From Undaria pinnatifida (lineage: Eukaryota > Sar > Phaeophyceae > Laminariales > Alariaceae), in assembly GCA_012845835.1 (NCBI GenBank), contig JABAKD010000008.1, forward strand, positions 487,558 to 551,557: a stretch of 64,000 bases of DNA. The letters run 5' to 3'. The translations under genes and the position numbers were made by a program. Below the pieces are notes generated by a model. The model saw only the letters and a list, made by a program, of their open reading frames with translations, was not told the origin of the DNA and did no database searches. Position 1 is the stretch's first letter; each line of letters opens with the position of its first letter. Shown here one piece after another: positions 53,757 through 64,000 of the stretch.

Positions 53757-54995
53757 ATGACAGCTTAGGCCGGTGAAAATGGAAGGCCAAAAGTTTGAAA
53801 TTCCCGAATATCCCAGCCATACATTGCCTGGACGGTCGCCTATGGACCCAATTTGGTAGATTTATTTTTTTAAACTTTCCAAAATTCCGGAAAATAATGA
53901 ATTCTCGCGGCGATCTTGGCCACCATCGGCCTGAGAAATTCTCAAGCAGATCTTGGATTAGACGCGGCGCAATTTCGTGTTCTCCACACACTTCGTTCGA
54001 CAAAATCAACGACAGCGTCGTGAACTCTGAACGTGGCGAGCTCGTTAGGGGCTCCGACCCCTCCTTGGTGTTCAGAGCTCACTCTACGGCCGGTGATTTG
54101 TGGCGGGCGCCGATCAGGCTTCTGTAAAAAATACATTTGGCGGCTAGTGTGTAGAAAACTGAGACGAAAACTCTATCGTCTCCCAACAGGCGAAAAACAG
54201 AATTTTGAGAGGATGTGACGGAAGACCACAGGACAACACAAGCAACCTCTCACGCCCTATGGCATGGATCGAGATGAACTCTTCAGCAGCGTTGTCACCT
54301 ACACTCATGTGGCCTTGTCCGGAACGAAGAGGAGTGACCATTGGCTGCCTCTATCTCGAGATCGAAGGTCAAGCGTGTTTGGTGGGCAGTATTGACCAAA
54401 GCTTGATGAAAAATAGGCAAATTGACCTGTTGGACCGCAGGACAAAAAAAAGAGCCAGAACAAAAAAATGTAGCTATTTTCCCCCCATGGCGACGTTACC
54501 CGGAATCTTTCAGCAAATAACCCCAAAAAAAGTTTGCAATTTTTTTGGCCAAACGACCGGCCTTCCATTGTCATCGGTCTTACAGCAGTAGCAGCAGTAC
54601 TCGTAGAAGCTTGGCCTAAGATTTCCGCAACAGTCAATGTCTTTGCCGGTGTCTCTTGTGCACAATCCACCACAAGGAACCAGAGGCCAACCATGAGTCA
54701 AAGTCGAAGTTGTACATGTGCTTACGTATGCTCACACATGAAATATTTGTTATTATTTTATTTTATTTTTTCGTCAAGTTTACTCTCCAGCTCAACTCGT
54801 AAGAGATTATACCCTCAGCGACCTTCTGGACAAGACACAAGCCGTGAGCACGTGTCTTCCCTTCTCCCCGCCGGTACTTGGCTTCATTTGTATCGCGCAT
54901 ATGATAGGGCTCAGCATTCCCACTTTTCAGTTTTTTTTGCTCGTCGACTTTCATCGATGTCTGCTAACTCACGCTGTCGCGCATTCTGCTTGTCA
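53757..54995 (+). repeat. DR2 dispersed repeat, longest copy
   Basis: The longest uninterrupted DR2 copy, about 1.24 kb. Parts recur at 5640-5860, 25875-26079 plus 30612-31200 (inverted), and 60500-60611 plus 62507-62640. No terminal inverted repeats, RT or transposase were seen. Translation on the minus strand gives protein-like shreds (EFISIHAIGRERLLVLSC; YGEHEIAPRLIQDLLENF-like text in a neighbouring frame) with many breaks, so it may be a dead coding transposon or a multi-copy pseudogene. Confidence 0.8.
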
Positions 54996-55369
54996 TTGTT
55001 TTAGGCAAGGAAAGTCCCTACAAGCACGAGTATACGAGGAGTATGCATGTCATATGCACTCGGTGAGACTTGCCCAACCACGGTTGACAATAGTTGCATT
55101 AGGTATCGTATTGAACCCACCAGTTTAACGTTACGAAGTACGACGAGATTCACCTTTAATACTACAGTCTGTTCATACTACTACTGTCGTCCATCGGGGG
55201 GGGCGACATATAGAAATAGGCGGTGTATAGGCGGTGTTGCTGGCTGGCACTGCTGCCTTCACATGAACACAGCTCATATGATATGATATACCAGGTACCA
55301 GGTACCAGGTATACCTCAAGCCTCAAGCCTCAAGCTTTCACACCTCGAACAGATCAATTTTCATTCAGG

Positions 55370-55520
55370 ATCTGGACTATAGTTGCCTAGACCCAGCACC
55401 GCGCGTATAGAAGGCCCCTACATTATTGATTAATACACGCGATCGGAAGATCACACACAATGTTGCGAACATCAGTGTCGACCAAATCCTTGATTTTAAT
55501 ATTATATGTGACCTAAACCT
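55370..55520 (+). repeat. DR1 dispersed repeat, degenerate internally deleted copy G
   Basis: Contains TTGCCTAGACCCAGCACC.CGCGTATAG joined directly to CGCGATCGGAAGATCACACACA and a diverged end (TCGACCAAATCCTTGATTTTAA). The whole middle of DR1 is missing. It lies just before copy D. Confidence 0.6.
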
Positions 55521-55599
55521 CTCAAAAACCCTTCTCCCCCCCCGCCTCCCCCGCCATTTTTTTTTTTTTTTTCTTGTTACCCTCGTTTCCTCTTGCGTA

Positions 55600-56285
55600 A
55601 ACGCCCCTACCTACTATCGAAATCCGCCAGAGTAATAAACACTTCCACGCCCTGGGTATCGCCTCGTTATCGTTTCAGAGCCGTCCATGCCGCTGCTGCA
55701 ATTCCCACCCACCCCCGTCCACAACGCCCCCTCCTTCACCCACCACCCGCACCATCGCCTAGACCTAGCACCACGCGTATAGCCAACCCCTACATCTATG
55801 CGACCTAAAGCCCTCCCCCCCCGCCCCGGCCCCCCCCGCCACATTCCTCCCCCTCCCCCACAAGAACTATTTATAGTTTCCACGCACAAATAGACGTGCC
55901 CCACCCGTCCCCTTCCCGCCCTTTCCCCCCCTCCCGCCCCCCTTTGGATCAAAATCAGGCCCCCACGTCCTGAAAAACTCCGCCCTCCCCTCACCGGGTA
56001 TTCGACTTACAGAATTCACTTGATAAACTGATGCATTTCCTTCCACAGCTGTCAGATTTTGTCCCCCTCAGGAACGGGTTTTATAGTTTCCGCGCACAGA
56101 CTGCCTAACATCACCCTGCTGACCCTGGTAGCTACACTGTAGTTGCAAGGGGAGTCGCCGACCTATATCCTCAATGAGGACACACAACCCGCCATATGCG
56201 CGATCGAAGTATCACACACAGCTTGCAAAGATGATTTTCGACAAAATATTCGATCTCACAGCTGGAGTGTATTTTAATTTTTATA
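55600..56285 (+). repeat. DR1 dispersed repeat, copy D
   Basis: Near-complete forward copy: CCAGAGTAATAAACACTTCC, GCCGTCCATGCCGCTG, CGCCTAGACCTAGCACCACG, C-rich middle, TGTCAGATTTTGTCCCCCTC, GGGGAGTCGCCGACCTATAT and the end TGGAGTGTATTTTAATTTTT. It is the best template for a consensus together with copy C. No target duplication is obvious. Confidence 0.85.
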
Positions 56286-57489
56286 ATGTTTCCATACGTA
56301 AAATATCAACTTTTTGTTTTTTGGCATGTTCTCGGGCGGCCCAGTTTTTTTCTCGCACTTTCCGCTGCGGGTTGAGCAGACAACCAAGGGGGCCGTCGGT
56401 ACATTGCGACGCATGTCTGGTTCCCAGCCGAGCTGCGTGGCTGTGCCGTGAGCATTCAACGTCGCTGAACTGGCTCTTCTTGTCAAGAGGTTGAGTTCCG
56501 CCTCGCTGAGACGAGCAGGTGCATAGAAAACCACATAGACACATATTGTATTGTTTACTTGGCCCGCTCCGTTCTCATATTTGTTTGTGCCCGCTCCGCT
56601 TTCCCGCCCGCTATATAACATCATCATCAGTCCAGTTTTTGCACCCTCCCCAGCAGCACCCATTTGTGACCGCCACGGACGGTACTGCTGTGTGTATGAG
56701 TGTTCGCTTCTGTACGTATCAGCGGAGTGTGTGCTGACATAGGTCACAAGCACACAAAACGATCAACACGGGTGGTGTTTATTTTTCAACAAAAAAGCAA
56801 TCGCTGAGCCACAACATCAGCACAACAGTATATATACAGCAGTACAGCAGCGGCACAACGGCAGCCGTGCTCCAAGCCCTCGCCTTTGTGCCAGCCACGA
56901 AACCCTCGCCTTTGTGACAGTCACGGTGTGTGGTTGGTGCACAGCAGCAGGAGGACATCGAACCACGACAATAACATCTTCACCTCCAATGCAACAACAA
57001 TGAAACAAACATCGTCGGACCTCATACCAGTTCAACGAAGGATACAGCAGCAGCAAAACAAACAGTGTTCCCCCTTTTGGACTTCAGCCACCCCCGGAAT
57101 ATCAAGTACATGCAGTCAACCAACCCCATCCCGAAGGGAAGTTTGTACACGGCATTTACATATTTTTGTTGTTTTTAGTTTTTTTGTAATCGTCGCTTTT
57201 GCTTTCCGGCGCAACTCGTGAGGGGCCCCTTCGGAGCCATGAACTATTTTTTCCGGAATATATTCGTAGAACAATTTGCGGTTTTTGCCACGGTTCGCCG
57301 AGCCCTGGAGGCATTCCCTTGAGGGGATACAAAAGCGCCGAAATTTCCTTTGGGCGTAACTGGATCTCAACCCGCAGCACTGCTCGAGTATGTTCTTGAC
57401 ATACTGTTTTTTATAGCAGCAGCAGTTCACTCAGCTTTGCGTACGATAATAATGTTATTTGTGCTTGCAGCCCATACCTGATGCGATAT
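56286..57489. other. intergenic between DR1 copies, no gene recognised
   Basis: Frames of 60-160 codons on both strands without domains. CAGCAG and ACAACAA runs near 56810-57060 are the only repeats. Confidence 0.35.
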
Positions 57490-57830
57490 ACTATAACAAA
57501 TAAAATACATTTCAGCTGTGAGATCGAAGATTTCGTCGAAACTCATATTTGCAAGCTGTGTGTGTTACTCCGATCGCGCGTATTACTGGGTGCGTGTCCT
57601 CACTAAGGATACAGGTCGGCGACGCTACTTCCCTTAGAACTAGCTTGTACCAAGGTCAACAGGGTGATGTTAGTCAGTCCGCGCACGGCAAGTATTAAAA
57701 GAAAACACGTTTTTTGGGAGGGGGAAATGTGACGGCTGTGGAAGGAAATACATCAGTTCATCAAGTGAATCCTGTAAGATGTAAAACCGGTGACGGGAGG
57801 GCGGGGTTTTTACGGGGGTGGGGGGTGTAC
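57490..57830 (-). repeat. DR1 dispersed repeat, copy E
   Basis: Reverse copy from the AT-rich end (AAATACATTTCAGCTGTGAG at 57506) through GATCGAAGATTTCGTCGAAA, CGGCGACG.TACTTCCC and CAACAGGGTGATGTTAGTCA to a G-rich end. It resembles copy A in extent. The outer part is absent. Confidence 0.8.
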
Positions 57831-58394
57831 TCAGTTTGTGTATAGCCGTAGTCGTATGACGATAGACCCTCGCATCCGTACTATGCCGGGACGGAGCACG
57901 TGGGGTTTTCACCAACCAGGCGGACATTGCTTGCACCAAGCGCGAAGTGCCGTGAGGTGGTCGGCGAGTCGCATGAACGGTGAGCTGCATCCTTCAAAGA
58001 ACCACTCGTAAGACGGACTTCGGCACCTTGTGCCTACTTCCTTGCTTATGGATGACAGCGCCAATGTGTTATGTTTTCTGATGTGGCCACTCCAGAAAAA
58101 GCAACGGGTATTACCATGTAACTGCCTCGTGGGTGCCTTACGATATTCACACTATGTGATGCGATCGATCGATAATTCCCCTTGTAAGGAGTTGGGGTTC
58201 TCCACCCCGCACAATATCACAATAGCATCGAACTCGATAACCATCATGGCGACCGCCAAAAGAAAAAGAAAAGAAAACGGTTCCCTGGTTGTCTAGCTCA
58301 CACAGCAGTGATGGGCATGTTTTACAGCGTCATTGCCAACCAACGTCAACTCCAATATGTAATGTTTTACAGCGTCTGTGCAAACCGAGGCCAG

Positions 58395-58880
58395 CTCTTA
58401 TATACACCATTTCGACGAAATCTTCGATATCATAGCTGGAGTGTACTTTAATTTTTATAATATACCTGGTATATATTTTTTGAGAGGAGGGGGGGAATTC
58501 CGACATTTTTAGGTCGCATAAATGTATAGGAGTTAGTGTACTGTAGTGTAGATGTAAGTGATCGTGTAATTAATGGTGTAAGTGATGCTATATGATGAAT
58601 ATCATAGCTCTTCGAAGTGTATCGTAGCTCTAGCCGATGGTCGGGGTGGCGGGGAAGGAAGGGGGGGGAAGGAAGGAGGGGAAGGAAGGGGGGGAAGGGA
58701 AGGGGGGGGAAGGAAAGGGGGGGGGGGGGCGGGGGGAAGGTTAATTTGAACTTGGAGACCATGTAAATAAATTGGAGCTAATGCATGGATGGCTTGAAAG
58801 GTAAAGCGGCGATATCACCTGTCGGGTAGTGTTTATTATTCCGGCTGGTTTTGATTTCAGGTGGGGCGGCAAGGGAGGAA
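58395..58880. repeat. DR1 dispersed repeat, rearranged copy F
   Basis: The left 60 bp (ATTTCGACGAAATCTTCGAT to TTTAATTTTTATAATA) is in forward orientation, while the rest (TAGGTCGCATAAAT at 58511, G-tracts at 58655-58735, GATGGCTTGAAAGGTAAAGC, GGTAGTGTTTATTATT) is in reverse. The copy is therefore an inverted composite of two DR1 pieces. The G-tract arrays of GGAAGGGG units are expanded here. Confidence 0.7.
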
Positions 58881-59227
58881 GAGGGTATTTGTGTGCTGAT
58901 GCGATACAACACCTGTACCACACTCGTACATAACTGATACCAGTGCCATGTAGCAAGGTAAATGACACCACAGATAAACAATTTACAGCAGCGTACCAGG
59001 TTTCTGGTACTCTTGAAGGAGTACGAGGTACCAGTACGAACATATCACACCTGGTGTATTTTGAGGAGTTATCTTTTTATATATTCCTATACTATCATCT
59101 GTTAATATCAATAGTGTATTCTTATAATGTTACGCGCAAACAGCGCTGCGATGGCATTTCCCCCACTGCCTCTGAGCCGCGAGGCGCACCACTATTTTCG
59201 AGAGCTGTGAGTTGGCACGAGTTCACG

Positions 59228-59498
59228 ACTAATAACTAATCGGTAGGTGCCGTCAGCCGACGAACGGAATTTAGTCGGCCAGTCGGCTAAGCCAGCTGAT
59301 GGCCAGTCGACTTGCCGACTTCAGTCAGGCGACAAAGCGAGCCAATTAGCCCCCCCCCGGTCTTGGGGGGGGGGGGGGGGCGCAAAAAGAAAAAAATGCG
59401 TCCCACATTAAAAACCCTTTCTGCATGTATGAAAAGCAAATAAGTCGGATAGTCGGCACCTTCAGGGAACGACTAATGAATAGTCCAACTAATAACTA
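59228..59498. repeat. GTCGGC-rich segment flanked by an 11-bp direct repeat
   Basis: Bounded by ACTAATAACTA at 59228-59238 and 59488-59498. Just inside are GGTGCCGTCAGCCGAC and GTCGGATAGTCGGCACC, a degenerate inverted pair, and many AGTCGGC words. A run of about 18 G lies at 59366-59381. It could be a small non-autonomous element, but the pair is too degenerate to be sure. Confidence 0.35.
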
Positions 59499-60499
59499 GC
59501 TGTTGTCTTTAAGTCGTCACGACTCATAGCTCTACTATTTCCCGTACCGTAACAAGCGAAATATTCCATGTACCCGATACACCCCTAAAATGATGGTATC
59601 CCAGTCTAACTTCAAGTTTTTTGTCCCCATGTTGGGAGTGCGGTGCTAATAGGTGCAAAAAGGGTCAAATGCTGTCCGAAACTTGCCCAAAACACGTTCA
59701 CGGGAACAACATTTCTCCAATGCTAGGGCTCAGAGCATCCCCCCCTTGACGGTTTTAGAAAGAACAGGTAACAGGCCGTCTTTCTTCAATTTGAGTATTT
59801 CCGAGCCGAGGCATACATTGAGTAAAAAAAGGCCTCTTTCACGAGTCGAAACCCTCCAGACTCAGCAAACACGGTCGAAATTGGCAAAATTGGCATTTCT
59901 CGCGCTGCTGACACGGGCATTACACATAAATCAACAACATGGCAAGGCACTAGTAGGTGAACGCGTCTACTGTTAGTGGCATGTCAGAACGCACGCACCA
60001 GAATATGGGTACCAACAGCCTCCTACACAAATACCCAATATCACACTTTGTACCGATGTCATACCACCATGCAAACATTTCTATAGGGGGGCTCCCTTGC
60101 AGATTCAACGCCCCCTACAACTCCTAGAGGCCATCACGAACAGCGGATACGTCAGTCGGATAATGATCTGAGATCTGTGTGGAGCGCTAGCGTGGTTCTC
60201 CTGGTCGGGGCTAGGTTGGAGCGTGCTCGAAACGAGGCCCTGAGCGACGTGTCACCGACAAAATTCTCGGATTACAACTTGAACAAAATCATACAGAGTG
60301 GGTACGCGGGGGCATGCCAATGCGAACTGTTTGTGGTTCTTGCCATACTTGGTTGGGCTACCAGGCATCCGCCGTTGTAGAGTTGTTGTACAGACGCCAC
60401 CCCCAAATCGAACGGTGTCTGTCTGCGGGCTGTGCCAGCAAGGTTTCCACTACGTTAAATTTGGATATGTTCGCTATTCCGCCGCATGAAACTTTTTTT

Positions 60500-60611
60500 T
60501 GTTCGACCGAAGGGGTGGTTTTACCCTCAGCGATCAGCGACCTTCTGGAGAAGCCGTCGTCATAGGTGTCTTCTCTTCTCCCCTCCCCCCGATGTGTGCC
60601 TTCGTTTTTAT
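60500..60611 (+). repeat. DR2 fragment, left of the hAT insertion
   Basis: Matches 54805-54896 and 5680-5778 (ACCCTCAGCGA..., CTTCTGGA.AAGCC, GTGTCTTC.CTTCT, GCCTTCGTTTTTAT). It breaks off at 60611, in GTTTTTAT, the 8-bp target of the hAT element. The DR2 match resumes at 62507. Confidence 0.8.
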
Positions 60612-60905
60612 CAGGGCTTTTCACGGGTCGGGTCAAATCTCGCGGGTCGGGTCGGGTCGGGTCGGGTCAGCTGACCCGACCCGACCCGCGAGATTTTTGA
60701 GACGTCTTGACCCGACCCGACCCGACCCGACCCGCGAGATTTTCGACATGTCTTGACCCGACCCGACCCGACCCGCGAGATTTTCGAGACGTCTTGACCC
60801 GACCCGACCCGACCCGCGAGATTTTGAAATCGTCCTGACCCGACCCGACCCGACCCGCGACAATCCGGGTGACCCGCGAGATTCGGGTCGTCTGGCGGGT
60901 CAAAC

Positions 60906-61354
60906 TTGACCCGTGACATTTCTCACGGGTCAAAGTCAAAAAGTCACGGGTCAAAGCATGTATGCCTCGGTCGGTTGGTTGGTCCTTGGTCCCTCGTACT
61001 TTTCTCAGTACGTCGTGTTCTCTGCGTTTTTTACCGGCATTGTTTGCTGCTGATGATTATGTCATGTGGTGTGCGCGCGAGAAATAGGAAACAAACCGCA
61101 ACCCACATGCATGGACATGCCCGTACCGTTAGACCACCGGGTCGACCCGACGAGCGACCCGACGAGCGACCTAGTTATAAGTTACAAGTGCAATCTCCGG
61201 CCCCGGCAAGCAGCCTAGCTGAGCCGCCTCCGGCAGCAAGCCCACAACTGGGGCGGTGGATCTGTCAGCAGGGGCTGCGATCCGCGAGGATGCGTTGTCT
61301 GCTACTGGTGCTTGCTGCTGCCAGGGTGCTGCTGCTGCTGCTGCTCCAGGGTGC

Positions 61355-61422
<68 letters not shown>

Positions 61423-61898
61423 GCTGCTGCTGCTGCTTCGGCAACGGCTGCCCTTCTTGCTTTTTTACGTTTGGTCACATTTCGTACTGGTATGATAATT
61501 CTCGAGCTAGCTACTACTGCTACTACTACTGCTGTATCTATCTTCTATCTGTGCAGTCTCCAGCCCCGGCAAGCAGCCTAGCTGAGCCGCCTCCGGCAGC
61601 AAGCCCACAACTGGGGCGGTGGGTTTGTCAGCAGGGGCTGCGATCCGCGAGAATCCGGGGTCTGCTGCTGGTGCTTGCTGCTGCCAGTGCTGCTGCTGCT
61701 GCTGCTGCTGCTGCTTCGACGACGACTAAGCCCACAACTGGGGCGGTGGGTTTGTCAGCAGGGGCTGCGATCCGCGAGAATCCGGGGTCTGCTGCTGGTG
61801 CTTGCTGCTGCCAGTGCTGCTGCTGCTGCTGCTGCTGCTTCGACGACGACTGCCCTTCCTTGCCTTTTTACGTTTGGTCACATTTCGTACTGGTATGA
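60906..61898 (+). CDS. open frame inside the hAT element, 330 codons, doubtful
   Basis: A single open frame crosses the element's middle: an N-terminal part with KQTATHMHGHARTVRPPGRP, then blocks of LQ-SPAPASSLAEPPPAASPQ type text and poly-Ala or poly-Cys from CTG repeats. The 150-170 bp block beginning CCCCGGCAAGCAGCCTAGCT and CACAACTGGGGCGGTGG occurs about three times (61200, 61565, 61735). Repetition, absence of any transposase or other known domain, and triplet repeats keeping several frames open argue against a real protein. A captured host exon is possible. Confidence 0.2.
61310..61850. repeat. CTG triplet repeats with triplicated flanking block
   Basis: CTG runs at about 61328-61435, 61677-61713 and 61803-61840, each preceded by the same ~100-bp block with ACAACTGGGGCGGTGG and GGGGCTGCGATCCGCGAG. 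The array grew by duplication of block plus triplet run. Confidence 0.9.
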
Positions 61899-62506
61899 CC
61901 GTAATATTACTACTGCTGTTGTTACGGCTTCAGTAGGTACGGGATTCGCGTCACACTGCTGTATGCCTTGGTACGATTAGCTAGGGGTACTGCCTGGTGA
62001 TTGTTCTGCACGCTGTGATGACATATGATCGGAGCATCGGCACGAGGGAGGCAGGAAGCCGAAATGTTTGTATTTTATTGGCGGACCCGCGGGCCCGACC
62101 CGCGGGGCGCCTGCACGGCATCAACGTGGCTCTCAGCTGTAAGTTTGAAAAAGGCGGATCCGCCGGCTAGATCCGCGGGTTTGACCCGCGGGTCAGCCCA
62201 AACAACAACTCACGGGTCATTATGGCTTGACCCGCGAAGTGACCCGTATCTCGCGGGTCATGACCCGACCCGACCCGCGAGATTTTGAAAACCTCTTGAC
62301 CCGACCCGACCCGACCCGACCCGCGAGATTTTGAAGCCTTTTGACCCGACCCGACCCGACCCGCGAGATTTTGAAAACCTCTCGACCCGACCCGACCCGA
62401 CCCGTGAGATTTTAAATCGTAATGACCCGACCCGACCCGACCCGCGAGATTTTGAAACCCCCTTGACACGACCCGCGGGTCGGGTCATGACCCGTGAAAA
62501 GCCCTG

Positions 62507-62640
62507 GTTTTTATCGCTCGCATAGGGTTCAGCATTCCCACTTTTCAGATTTTTACGCCCGTCGATTTTCAATGAAATTTGCTAAAAAACGCTCTCGCGC
62601 TTTCCTCTATTTTAGCAGCCAGCCGTTTTTTCCCCAAGAA
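62507..62640 (+). repeat. DR2 fragment, right of the hAT insertion
   Basis: Begins with the second GTTTTTAT and continues CGCTCGCATAGGGTTCAGCA, TTCCCACTTTTCAG, CGTCGATTTTCAATG, matching 54887-54975. With 60500-60611 it makes one DR2 tract. Confidence 0.8.
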
Positions 62641-64000
62641 AAAGTTCCAACCAGCGCCAGCATGCACTCGAGAGGATTCGAATCCGCATCCTTGACTTTA
62701 GTTACTCTTATAATTAATATTAATAATAGTACAGACGAGATTCACCTGCTACTCCACATGGGACGCCTGTTGCATCTCAAGTCTCATGAGAGCAGCTACA
62801 TAAATCCCTCGTCTACATCTGCATGGCCTACCCGTAATAACAGATTAATAATAGATCATGCCGCCGGGTGGGGGGGGTATTCCTGCTATTGTATACTGGC
62901 ATGATTTTCATGACGTACGTAAAACATATTTTCTGGGTTGGATCTGTACTGACTAGTAATACCCTGATCCCGCACAACATACCAAAGATAACGACAGATA
63001 CCGGATCTAGCTGTATTAATATTTAAGTGCAGGTGATCGATGTACATTGTGTAAACTCTCTTACACACAAATCTAACCTATCTGACGCGTGCAAGCTTGG
63101 GCTTTGGCATTCTACAATCTACAGCAGTAGCTCGTGATTACCCATGATCTCGGAACGACTGGACGGACTACGCACGACGAGTCTTGTTGGTTGTTGGAGT
63201 GACCGCGCCACCGCCGAAACCGAAAGACCAACTGTGACTCATCATCTCATCATGACACACCACACAAGCAACCATCGAGTGACCACAGAAAAATAAAAGC
63301 CATATTTTCAATTATCAACGAACCATATTGCTATATACTACGCCAACATACCACAGGTCACCCTAACGTTGATACTCTGGAGCTACCCAGCACCATCAAG
63401 ACACGGGCCGTCACGTCGAAGTAGATAAAATCACCACACACGCCACGGAAAGGCAGTGTAGTGTAACTTTTCAAAGATAATATCTCGACACCAACATCAC
63501 GAAACCGATGAAAAGTAGCACCCACCAATGGTCGAAGTATCCCTGGAGCCATCAGAAGCCCTGCCTGTCCGGAAATCCATGCTACGTGCTGGTGCCAGGC
63601 CCACAAAAGGCTGCAGATGCATACATCGTCCCACTTGGACAGAGGCTAGGCGGGTGTTCCAGAACGGTAGGATGCATGTCTTGGCTGGGAGTTCGGGGTT
63701 GGCCAAGAACTTGGGTGGTGCTTCAGGTTGTGCCTCTCCTCTATGACATTCAGCAGCACCACTGACACCCGAAGCGCCCCTTTTCCATCAACGTACGTGA
63801 GACAAAGGTGAGAGTCAGGACCAAGTGAGATCGGTGTGGTCTACTTTGCATAATCGGGTGTAACGGGTGCTTAGACTAGATTGAAAAATCGTCCGCTCGG
63901 CTCTCGGTTGTCATTGTTGTGCTCTCTCGTGTTCCATCTTACCTGGTATCTCCCAAGCCATCAAAAGCTTACACCTGTACACTATCTGTTGCACAGCACA
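62641..64000. other. intergenic, no gene recognised
   Basis: Short frames only; no exon, RNA gene or transposon part was recognised to the end of the window. Confidence 0.35.

Larger units (their letters stand above)
60612..62506. mobile_element. non-autonomous hAT transposon with perfect 8-bp target duplication
   Basis: An 1895-bp element with 18-bp perfect terminal inverted repeats, CAGGGCTTTTCACGGGTC at the left and its inverse at the right, flanked by GTTTTTAT at 60604-60611 and 62507-62514. An 8-bp duplication and CAGGG ends are the hallmarks of hAT. The flanks join into one continuous DR2 sequence, and uninterrupted copies of the site exist at 5760-5790 and 54885-54915. Both sub-terminal zones (60630-60900; 62180-62490) hold arrays of GACCCGACCCGACCCG and CGCGAGATTTT units, inverted relative to each other. 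No hAT transposase is present; the middle carries CTG-repeat sequence, so movement would need a transposase from elsewhere. Confidence 0.93.

Overview
This is eukaryotic nuclear DNA. Supported genes are split by GT-AG spliceosomal introns of about 0.4 to 2.8 kb, retrotransposon relics of three classes are present, and interstitial TTAGGG/CCCTAA repeats suggest a vertebrate/protist/brown-alga type telomere sequence. There is no prokaryotic operon structure, rRNA or CRISPR. The TRM61-like protein and the glycosyltransferase exons look most like stramenopile (ochrophyte alga or relative) proteins to me, but that is judged from memory of the families and is low confidence.

Most of the 64 kb is intergenic, intronic or repeat-derived. 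From left to right: a dispersed-repeat copy, a MITE and 18-bp minisatellite (0.3-2.8 kb); exons of a minus-strand glycosyltransferase-like gene (3.3-7.0 kb); a second MITE copy, simple repeats and telomere-like tracts (8.8-18 kb) with a hexamer GGTTAC array at 14 kb; the decayed 3' end of a Ty3/Gypsy chromovirus-like pol (19.2-20.5 kb); a dispersed repeat (22.9-23.5 kb); tRNA-like/SINE-like sequence (24.2-25.5 kb); a decayed APE-type LINE on the minus strand (26.1-30.6 kb) that splits an older repeat (DR2); a PIF1-like helicase relic (35.2-35.9 kb); an 84-bp minisatellite (36.1-36.6 kb); a Ty1/Copia relic split by a DR1 insertion with a 15-bp target duplication (38.7-40.1 kb); a complete six-exon TRM61 gene (45.4-51.2 kb); a full-length DR2 copy (53.8-55.0 kb); a cluster of DR1 copies (55.4-58.9 kb); and a non-autonomous hAT element with perfect 8-bp target duplication (60.6-62.5 kb).

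The two real host genes are the TRM61 homologue (tRNA m1A58 methyltransferase catalytic subunit, minus strand, all exons found) and the partial glycosyltransferase-like gene. They are unrelated in function. The rest is a record of nested transposition: LINE into DR2, DR1 into Copia, hAT into DR2, DR3 copies inside a TRM61 intron. I named the unclassified dispersed families DR1, DR2 and DR3 for this report; the names are not from any database.
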